From assembly GCA_016182785.1 (NCBI GenBank), contig JACPFU010000023.1, positions 186,001 through 250,000 of the forward strand: a stretch of 64,000 nt of DNA, given 5' to 3'. Position numbers and translations under genes: made by a program. The stretch comes from Lysobacterales bacterium. Its GTDB lineage: Bacteria > Pseudomonadota > Gammaproteobacteria > Xanthomonadales > Ahniellaceae. Under the pieces are notes generated by a model. That model worked only from the letters and a program-made list of their open reading frames with translations. It was not told where the DNA came from and ran no database searches. Below are positions 57,916-64,000 of the stretch, one piece after another; within the stretch, counting starts at the first letter, position 1, and every line of letters begins with the position of its first letter.

Positions 57916-59073
57916 ATGTCCACACCCGAATCCACCCCCAGCACATTCAAGCCCAAGAAGTCCGTCGCGCTGTCTGGCGTGGCGGCGGGAAACACCGCGA
58001 TCTGCACCGTCGGCCGGTCCGGCAACGACCTGCATTACCGCGGCTACGACATCAAGGACCTGGCCGAGCAGGCGACGTTCGAGGAAGTCGCGCACCTGCT
58101 CGTGCATGAGCACCTGCCGACGCGCGACGAGCTGGCGCAATACAAGGCCAAGCTGAAACGGCTGCGTGGCTTGCCGCCGCAGGTGCAGGACGCACTCGAG
58201 CTGCTGCCGGCGAACACGCACCCGATGGACGTGATGCGCACCGGCTGCTCGGTACTCGGCACGGTGTTGCCGGAGAAGGAAGCGCACCCGGTGAACGAGG
58301 CGCGCGACATCGCCGACCGGCTGATGGCGAGCTTTGGTTCGATGCTGCTGTACTGGTACCACTACAGCCACAACGGCCGCCGCATCGACACCGAGACCGA
58401 CGACGATTCGATCGCCGCGCATTTCCTGCACCTGTTGCACGGCGCGCCGCCGAGCGAGCTGCACGCGCGTGCGCTCGACCAGTCGCTGGTGCTGTATGCC
58501 GAGCACGAGTTCAACGCCAGCACCTTCACCGCGCGCGTGATCACCGGAACCGGTTCCGACATCTATTCCGCGATCACCGGCGCGATCGGCGCGCTGCGCG
58601 GGCCCAAGCACGGCGGCGCGAACGAAGTGGCGATGGACATCATCGCGCGCTACCGCTCCGCGAACGAGGCCGAGGTCGATATCCGCGCGCGCATGGAGCG
58701 CAAGGAGATCATCATCGGCTTCGGCCACCCGGTGTACACCATCGGCGATCCGCGCAACCCGATCATCAAGTCGATCTCGAAGCGGCTGTGCGAGGCCGGC
58801 GACAATCGCCGACTGTTCGAGGTCAGCGAGCGCATCGAGACGCTGATGTGGGACCTGAAGAAGATGTTCCCGAACCTCGACTGGTACAGCGCGTCGAGCT
58901 ACCACATGATGGGAGTGCCGACGCCGATGTTCACGCCGCTGTTCGTGATCGCGCGTACCTCGGGCTGGAGCGCGCATGTCATCGAGCAGCGCATCGACGG
59001 CAAGATCATCCGCCCGAACGCGAACTACATCGGCCCGGACGACCGCGACTACGTCGCCATCGACCGACGCTGA
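57916..59073 (+). CDS. prpC: 2-methylcitrate synthase
   Basis: 385 aa citrate-synthase-fold enzyme condensing propionyl-CoA with oxaloacetate. [24 protein letters not shown] region carries the catalytic His (short pieces: [16 protein letters not shown]), then GFGHPVY and the C-terminal [14 protein letters not shown]. The methylcitrate rather than citrate role follows from pairing with prpB. A separate icmF in the window feeds related short-chain acyl-CoAs. Confidence 0.93.
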   Translation: MSTPESTPSTFKPKKSVALSGVAAGNTAICTVGRSGNDLHYRGYDIKDLAEQATFEEVAHLLVHEHLPTRDELAQYKAKLKRLRGLPPQVQDALELLPANTHPMDVMRTGCSVLGTVLPEKEAHPVNEARDIADRLMASFGSMLLYWYHYSHNGRRIDTETDDDSIAAHFLHLLHGAPPSELHARALDQSLVLYAEHEFNASTFTARVITGTGSDIYSAITGAIGALRGPKHGGANEVAMDIIARYRSANEAEVDIRARMERKEIIIGFGHPVYTIGDPRNPIIKSISKRLCEAGDNRRLFEVSERIETLMWDLKKMFPNLDWYSASSYHMMGVPTPMFTPLFVIARTSGWSAHVIEQRIDGKIIRPNANYIGPDDRDYVAIDRR

Positions 59074-59125
59074 GCACAGTGCCCGCGGCCGGACGAGCTT
59101 CGGCGCGGGCAGGGAGGAAACGGTG

Positions 59126-59923
59126 ATGCGAGCCTGGCTGTGCGCACTGTGGATGCTGGCGACGACGGCGGTCGCGGCAGGACCGACCGATGCCTTGGTC
59201 GCGGCCGAGCGCTCGTTCGCGGCGGACGCGCAATCGCACGGGGTCAAGTCGGCGTTCCTCGCCGTGCTGGCTGATGACTCCGTGCTGTTTCGCCCGCGCC
59301 CCGTTAATGGCCACGACTGGTATGCGGCGCGGCCGGATGTCGCGCCCTTCACGCTGCACTGGGCACCTGCGGCGGCCGAAGTCGATGCCGATCTCGGCTA
59401 CACCTTCGGCCCCTATCGGCTCACCCCGCTCGGCGCCGACGGCAAGCCGGGCGCAGCCAGCGGCGGGCACTTCTTCTCGGTCTGGGTCTTGCGCGACGGA
59501 CGCTGGCAGCTGCTGCTCGACAGCGGCATCGATCATGCGTTGCAGGAACTGCCGGAGCGGGCCGAGGATCGCGGCCGCGACGGCGTGCGGGTCACGGGCG
59601 GTGGCGAAGCCGATCTGGGCGCGGCCGATGATCGCCTGAACGCCTTGCGCACGGCCGCGTTCGATGCCACTGCATGGCGAGGCCTGCTGGCCAGCGACGC
59701 CATCGAGCTGCGTTCCGGGCAGCCGCCGCGGGCATTCGCGGCGCTGAAGCAGTCGGCAGCGATGCGCGCCGCACCCGAGCGCGCGTTGCTGCGCGTGTCC
59801 GCGAATGGCGCGCTCGCGGCTACCGCCGGTGCCAGCCGCGGCGATGCGCCGCAGTCGTACCAGCGCGTCTGGCGCCATCAAGCCGGCGGCTGGAAGCTGG
59901 TGGTCGATCTGGTCGGCGACTGA
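59126..59923 (+). CDS. Secreted protein with two NTF2-like (DUF4440-type) units
   Basis: 265 aa. Signal peptide cleaved near TTAVAAG. First unit 20-150 begins DALVAAERSFAADAQ and contains VWVLRDGRWQLLLDSG; a second, degenerate unit 165-265 ends YQRVWRHQAGGWKLVVDL. Both match the NTF2-like/DUF4440 pattern. No catalytic residues identified. ATG 59126 follows a strong AGGGAGGAAA site. Periplasmic, ligand unknown. Confidence 0.75.
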   Translation: MRAWLCALWMLATTAVAAGPTDALVAAERSFAADAQSHGVKSAFLAVLADDSVLFRPRPVNGHDWYAARPDVAPFTLHWAPAAAEVDADLGYTFGPYRLTPLGADGKPGAASGGHFFSVWVLRDGRWQLLLDSGIDHALQELPERAEDRGRDGVRVTGGGEADLGAADDRLNALRTAAFDATAWRGLLASDAIELRSGQPPRAFAALKQSAAMRAAPERALLRVSANGALAATAGASRGDAPQSYQRVWRHQAGGWKLVVDLVGD

Positions 59924-59981
59924 GTAGCCGACGCGGATCACACCGCGCGCCGTATCATCGCGAGCGCACCAGGAGCAGGGG

Positions 59982-60785
59982 ATGGCGAAGCCGCAGCGAG
60001 AGATCCGCTACATCGACATCAGCGCTGCGATGCGCAGCCGCTTCCAGCAGTGCGCGCCCGCCGCCTTGGCGCGGCGTTCGCCGGCACGGCTGCTGGCGCA
60101 GCTGTTGGCGATGCTGCAATGGCTGGTGATCGGTTCGATCGGCCTGCTTGGCGTGTTTGTCTGGCACTGGTCATCGGTGGCGCTGCTGCTGGTCTGGCTC
60201 GCGGGCATCGCGGTCGGCATCGTGGCGGACCTGACCAAGTGGCTGTTCGCACGCGGTCGGCTGATCCGGCAGTTGGAGACCTTCAGCGATGACCAGTTCA
60301 CCTGGCACATGGTGGCGGCGATGCAGCACAACGAGCAGCGCCTGCGCGAGGAGGCGACCCATGTGCACCGCCCCGGCGTCGGCATCGCCTTCGACCTGGG
60401 ATTCGGCGCACTGGCGACGCTGTTGTTCGCGCTCTGGTTCCGCCACGAAGGTATCGACGTGCTGGCCACGATCCGTGCCGATGTGGCGCTGCAGCGCGCG
60501 TTGCTGGCGGTGGTGGCGACGCCGCTGGTCGGGCTGCTCTCGACCCTGATCACGCTCGGCACTTCGCGTGATGGCGAGATCGACTACCAGGCGGGCGGGC
60601 GCGGGCTGGGTCTGCTGTTCGTGATCTTTGCGCTGATGTTCTTCGGCGACATGGAGGACGGCGTCGACAAGCTGGTCGTCTTCATCAACGGCGCCACCAT
60701 CGCGGTCGGCCTGCTCGCGTTGTTCGGGTTGTGGCTGATGTGGCGGGAGCGGGATTGGCTGGCGAAGCATCTGGCGAAGCGATAG
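59982..60785 (+). CDS. Multi-pass membrane protein of unknown function
   Basis: 267 aa with about five to six hydrophobic segments (from LLAMLQWLVIGSIGLLGVF onward) and a short cytoplasmic N-terminus. No family recognised. Preceded by TATCAT at 59953-59958 and a ribosome site AGGAGCAGGGG. Monocistronic; ends in a strong hairpin. Confidence 0.7.
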   Translation: MAKPQREIRYIDISAAMRSRFQQCAPAALARRSPARLLAQLLAMLQWLVIGSIGLLGVFVWHWSSVALLLVWLAGIAVGIVADLTKWLFARGRLIRQLETFSDDQFTWHMVAAMQHNEQRLREEATHVHRPGVGIAFDLGFGALATLLFALWFRHEGIDVLATIRADVALQRALLAVVATPLVGLLSTLITLGTSRDGEIDYQAGGRGLGLLFVIFALMFFGDMEDGVDKLVVFINGATIAVGLLALFGLWLMWRERDWLAKHLAKR

Positions 60786-60812
60786 GGCATCGCGCCTGCC
60801 GGCGCGATGCCC
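60785..60812. terminator. Bidirectional terminator hairpin
   Basis: Perfect 12-bp stem GGGCATCGCGCC/GGCGCGATGCCC with TGCC loop between the convergent membrane-protein and DUF4139 genes. No clear T-run. Confidence 0.65.
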
Positions 60813-60831
60813 TCCGGCACTGCCACCCACC

Positions 60832-62319
60832 TCACCAAGTGTAGCGGACCGAGTAGCGGATCTTCTGCTCGCCATCGGCCGGGATGTTCACGACGAAGTC
60901 GACCGTGTTCGCGTCACGCTTCTCGTGCTTCGCGTTCTCGTCGGTGATTGCCCAGGTGCTCCAGCGATACAGGTACTCGCGCACGCGGATGGTCGCGGCT
61001 TCCTTCTTGCGGTTGCGCACGCTGATCTCGAAGGTCTCGTCGATGCGCTTGGCCGAGGTGTCGATCTTGTAATCGATCTGCTTGCGCTCGCCGACCACGT
61101 CGAAGGCTTCGCCGAGCTTGATGCGCAGGGTCTCGTTGCGCGGCGTGTGCTTGATCACGTCCTCGCCGATGAACTCCAGGCTGCCGTCGCGGCTTGCCTG
61201 GTTCACGCGCACGCGGCCGGCGGGCAGCGGCAGGCCGAGACCGTTGGCTTCCTTGTTCTCGAACTCGAGCCAGGCGCCGACCACGCCGGAGTTGGTCGAG
61301 CCATAGCCCTGGTCGCTGATCGGCGAGCCCCAGAATCCGTAAGGCTGCGGCGACGCGGTGAAGACCAGTTCGCGCTTGCACTTCATGCCGACCGCCGAAG
61401 GGAACAGCTCCAGCTGCTTGGTCGAATTGTTCGGCACTTCGGTGCGGCGACCGAGCGTGTACAGGTGGTACTCGAACAGCTCCGATTCCTGGAAGCCGGG
61501 TGCGGCCGCCTCAGCGGCCATGCTGCGCTTGGCCATGCCGAGCGCCATCGGCGCCGGTGCGGCGGGCGCTCGATTGACCTCGCCCGCGACCAGCTTCAAC
61601 TGCGCATTCGGATAGCTGGCGCCGCTCTGGTTGACCACGGTGACCCAGGCCGCGAGGTCCATTGCGCAAGCATTGGCATCGCCTTTCAGGATCACGTTGT
61701 AGTCGCTCCACCAGGTCATGCCCTGCGTCTGATAGGAGACCTGCGCGTCGTGCTTGCCACCGCGCTTGGCATCGACAAGCCAGACCAGCGTCGGCTTGGT
61801 GATCAGGCCTCCGGGCAGCGAGGGGAACGCGATGTTGGCGTAGTGGCTGAGCGTCTGCACTTCGCCGTTTGGCTGCATCAGGATCAGGCCGCCGGTGGCC
61901 GACAGCAGCTTGCCGGTGACTTGCTCGATCTTGTCGCCGCGGATCTGGTCGACGCTGACGGTCTCGCCGATGTAGCGGCTCAGCAGCTTCTGGCCGTCGA
62001 CCAGGTCAAACTGGTAGTTCTGTTCGATCACGCGCGTGCCCTGCGGGTCGGTGATCGAGGCGAAGCTGACCGTGGTCGGGTCGATGCGCGTGGCGACGTC
62101 GCTGAAGCGTACTTCGCCCATGCCGTCCGGCAGTTCCAGGTCACGCCGGTCGCGCACCAGTGCGTAGCCGGGAAGCTGCAGGCCGTAGTTCGCGAGTTGT
62201 TCCGACGTGAGCGCGCCCGGCGCGGCGGACGAGTAGACGGTCAGCGAGAAATCGGGCGAGGACGCCGCGGCGGTGGACATGGCGAGGGCGACTCCGGTGG
62301 CGATGAGGGTGCGGCGCAT
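60832..62319 (-). CDS. Secreted DUF4139 domain protein
   Basis: 495 aa. Signal peptide (MRRTLIATGVALAMSTAAA). DUF4139-type beta-rich body: YNVILKGDANACAMDLAAWVTVVNQSGASY region (seen as DLAAWVTVVNQSG), a Pro/Ala/Met linker near residue 260, and a C-terminal half with EFENKEANGLG and KHTPRNETLRIKLG. Only two Cys. Family members are exported, role unknown. The start at 62319 follows GGAG; in-frame ATG 62373 precedes the signal peptide and is rejected. Confidence 0.82.
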   Translation of the reverse strand: MRRTLIATGVALAMSTAAASSPDFSLTVYSSAAPGALTSEQLANYGLQLPGYALVRDRRDLELPDGMGEVRFSDVATRIDPTTVSFASITDPQGTRVIEQNYQFDLVDGQKLLSRYIGETVSVDQIRGDKIEQVTGKLLSATGGLILMQPNGEVQTLSHYANIAFPSLPGGLITKPTLVWLVDAKRGGKHDAQVSYQTQGMTWWSDYNVILKGDANACAMDLAAWVTVVNQSGASYPNAQLKLVAGEVNRAPAAPAPMALGMAKRSMAAEAAAPGFQESELFEYHLYTLGRRTEVPNNSTKQLELFPSAVGMKCKRELVFTASPQPYGFWGSPISDQGYGSTNSGVVGAWLEFENKEANGLGLPLPAGRVRVNQASRDGSLEFIGEDVIKHTPRNETLRIKLGEAFDVVGERKQIDYKIDTSAKRIDETFEISVRNRKKEAATIRVREYLYRWSTWAITDENAKHEKRDANTVDFVVNIPADGEQKIRYSVRYTW

Positions 62320-62431
62320 GGCAGTGTTCTCCGGGCAGTGGGGGGAAGCGTAGCCCAATAACGCGGCCGGCAAGGCGTCGGGGTTTGTTCGTTCATCGGA
62401 GCGGCGTCGCCGAGCACCCCCTCACTCCCGG

Positions 62432-62539
62432 CCTCTCTCCCACGGGGGGAGAGAGGAGAAGTGCGGCACTGCGGCCAGCCCCCGAATGCACTGACGAACG
62501 CGCCGCGCGCTTTTCCCCTCTCCCTCGATGGGAGAGGGG
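62432..62539. repeat. Pair of GC-rich intergenic hairpins
   Basis: First hairpin 62432-62441/62447-62456 (CCTCTCTCCC/GGGAGAGAGG); second 62515-62524/62530-62539 (CCCCTCTCCC/GGGAGAGGGG). The gap between the DUF4139 and S9A genes is otherwise empty. Same style as the insert at the icmF 3' end. Confidence 0.6.
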
Positions 62540-62580
62540 CAGGGGAGAGGGTGAGTTCGGAGCGGTGTCGCCACGTGCCG

Positions 62581-64000
62581 CTATTTCAATCGCTCCCACA
62601 GGAACACGTAGCCGATCGCGTCCATGAATGCCGCCTGCTGGTTGTTGGCGGAACCGCCGTGGCCACCTTCGATGTTCTCGTAGTAGGTGACGTCCTTGCC
62701 GAGATCGATCAGCTTCGCCGCCATCTTGCGCGCATGGCCTGGATGCACGCGGTCGTCGCGGGTCGAGGTGGTGAACAGGATCGGCGGATAGGTCTTGCCC
62801 TTGTCGACGTTGTGGTAGGGCGAATACTTGGCGATGTAGGCCCATTCCTCGGGCAGGTCCGGGTTGCCGTATTCACCCATCCAGCTCGCGCCTGCGAGCA
62901 GCTTGTTGTAGCGGCGCATGTCGAGCAACGGGACTTCGCACAGCACCGCGCCCCAGAGGTCCGGGCGCTGCGTATACATGACGCCCATCAGCAGGCCGCC
63001 ATTGCTGCCACCCTGGATGCCGAGGTGCTTGCTCGACGTGATCTTGCGCGCGATCAGGTCTTCGCCGATGGCGATGAAGTCGTCGTAGGCGCGCTGCCGA
63101 TTCGCCTTCAGCGCCGCCTGGTGCCAGCGTGGTCCGAATTCGCCGCCGCCGCGGATGTTCGCGAGCACGAAGGCGCCGCCGCGCTCGAGCCAGCCGGCGC
63201 CGGCTGCGGCGTAGTAGCCCGGGGTCTCGGACACCTCGAAGCCGCCGTAACCGTAGAGCAGGGTCGGGATGCTGCCATCGCGCGCACGTGCCTTCGGCAG
63301 CACCAGGAAGTAGGGCACGCGGGTGCCATCCTTCGACGTGGCCTCGTGCTGCTCGACGACCAGCCCGGCGGAGCGGAAGTGTTCCTTCCGGCGCTTCAGC
63401 AACTCGTGCTTGCGCTCGCCGACGGTTCCGAGCGACAGCGAGGTCGGTGTCAGGAAGTCGGTCACGGTCATGAAGTAGTCGTCGCTGCGGTCCTCGTCGA
63501 TGCCGCCCAGGCTGACCTCGGCATCGGCGGGCACCGCAATCGCCAGGCGCTTCCACTTCGAGTCTTGCAGGCGCATGGCCTCGGGTTGCCCGCGCACGTT
63601 GTCGAGGATGTTCAGCAGCACCGCGTTGCGCGTGGTCGAGTGGCCGGCCAGCGAGCGCTTCGCGGTCGGTGCGAACAGCACGGTGAACGCATCCTTGCCG
63701 GCGTAGAGGTCGTCGACCTTGATCGCCAGCAGGCTGCCGGCGGTGAACGTCTGCTTGCCGGGTTTCCAGTCGCTGCGCAGGCTGAGCAGCGCGTAGTCAT
63801 GGAAGAAGTCGATCTCGGCGTCATCCGGTTTCGGCACCTTGACCAGCGTGCCGTCGCGGAACAGGTGCGTCTCGTTCTCGAAGAACGAGGGTACCCGGGT
63901 CACGCCGTCGTGGCGAAAACCGGCGCTGTGGCTGCTGAAGCCGAATGCGTAGACGTCCGCGGGTTTCGCCTCGAAGATGCGCGGCGCCTGCTGCCACGGC
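62581..64000 (-). CDS. Prolyl oligopeptidase family serine peptidase (S9A), partial
   Basis: The gene runs off the right edge; the frame stays open from 63903 to 64000 (APRIFEAKPADVYAFGF). The visible part is the end of the propeller and the whole alpha/beta-hydrolase domain: nucleophile GGSNGGLL, acid in TSTRDDRVHPGH, His in EGGHGGSANN. Family members cut short Pro-containing peptides. N-terminus and any signal peptide are outside the window. Ends at 62581 with a repeat-rich gap after it. Confidence 0.93.
   Translation of the reverse strand, partial: PWQQAPRIFEAKPADVYAFGFSSHSAGFRHDGVTRVPSFFENETHLFRDGTLVKVPKPDDAEIDFFHDYALLSLRSDWKPGKQTFTAGSLLAIKVDDLYAGKDAFTVLFAPTAKRSLAGHSTTRNAVLLNILDNVRGQPEAMRLQDSKWKRLAIAVPADAEVSLGGIDEDRSDDYFMTVTDFLTPTSLSLGTVGERKHELLKRRKEHFRSAGLVVEQHEATSKDGTRVPYFLVLPKARARDGSIPTLLYGYGGFEVSETPGYYAAAGAGWLERGGAFVLANIRGGGEFGPRWHQAALKANRQRAYDDFIAIGEDLIARKITSSKHLGIQGGSNGGLLMGVMYTQRPDLWGAVLCEVPLLDMRRYNKLLAGASWMGEYGNPDLPEEWAYIAKYSPYHNVDKGKTYPPILFTTSTRDDRVHPGHARKMAAKLIDLGKDVTYYENIEGGHGGSANNQQAAFMDAIGYVFLWERLK

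Noticed and set aside
55540..59352. 1270-codon minus-strand ORF opposite the glutaredoxin gene, mdh, prpB and prpC
   Set aside because: Spans several clear plus-strand genes; typical antisense frame in high-GC DNA.

Overview
The window is GC-rich chromosomal DNA that most resembles Xanthomonadales/Lysobacterales (Rhodanobacteraceae- or Xanthomonadaceae-like gammaproteobacteria). The main evidence is an arginine cluster of the N-acetylcitrulline type: acetylornithine carbamoyltransferase in place of ornithine carbamoyltransferase, plus an N-acetylglutamate synthase/kinase fusion. The lineage call is inferred from gene content only. DUF3011, DUF4785 and DUF4139 genes and short palindromic repeats typical of that order agree with it.

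Layout. 107-3622 is a fused isobutyryl-CoA mutase (icmF) carrying two in-frame repeat-like inserts. 3724-11419 is the arginine operon (argF', argG, argE, argBA fusion, GNAT, argC, argH), with every junction overlapping. It is preceded by what reads as a classical attenuator: promoter, 29-codon leader peptide rich in Arg codons, terminator. tRNA-Pro, a lipoprotein, folP, a DUF4785 protein, a secreted alpha/beta hydrolase and tRNA-Phe follow (11466-15836).

16082-32563 is an accessory block: one promoter and five tightly packed genes for exported proteins. These are an SdrD-like/DUF11 protein with a glutamine-amidotransferase-like fold, a double rhodanese-like protein without a catalytic Cys, two beta-helix/Ig-like giants, and an RHS/YD-repeat protein with a Cys- and Gly-rich tip. 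No immunity gene is visible. I regard this as one of the best candidates for an undescribed surface or secretion system.

32776-37797 holds a DUF922 protein, a PQQ-type sugar dehydrogenase, an NTF2-like protein and a 758-aa secreted repeat protein. That last gene sits between two near-identical 162-bp copies of the 3' end of the NTF2-like gene. 37845-40840 (minus) is a two-gene unit: a GT1-type glycosyltransferase and an unusual alpha/beta hydrolase fused to a radical SAM-SPASM enzyme.

40943-46261 (minus) is radA, alr and dnaB; dnaB carries a 491-residue intein in its Walker A motif. Then come a cyclase-FHA protein, a DUF3011 protein, typA/bipA, YhhN, a cyclophilin, and a lipoprotein/M48 peptidase/lipoprotein cluster. 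A class I aminotransferase, periplasmic glutaredoxin, malate dehydrogenase and prpB-prpC (methylcitrate cycle) follow. The window ends with an NTF2-like protein, a membrane protein, a DUF4139 protein and a prolyl oligopeptidase cut by the right edge. icmF, prpB, prpC and mdh together point to short-chain acyl-CoA and propionate metabolism.
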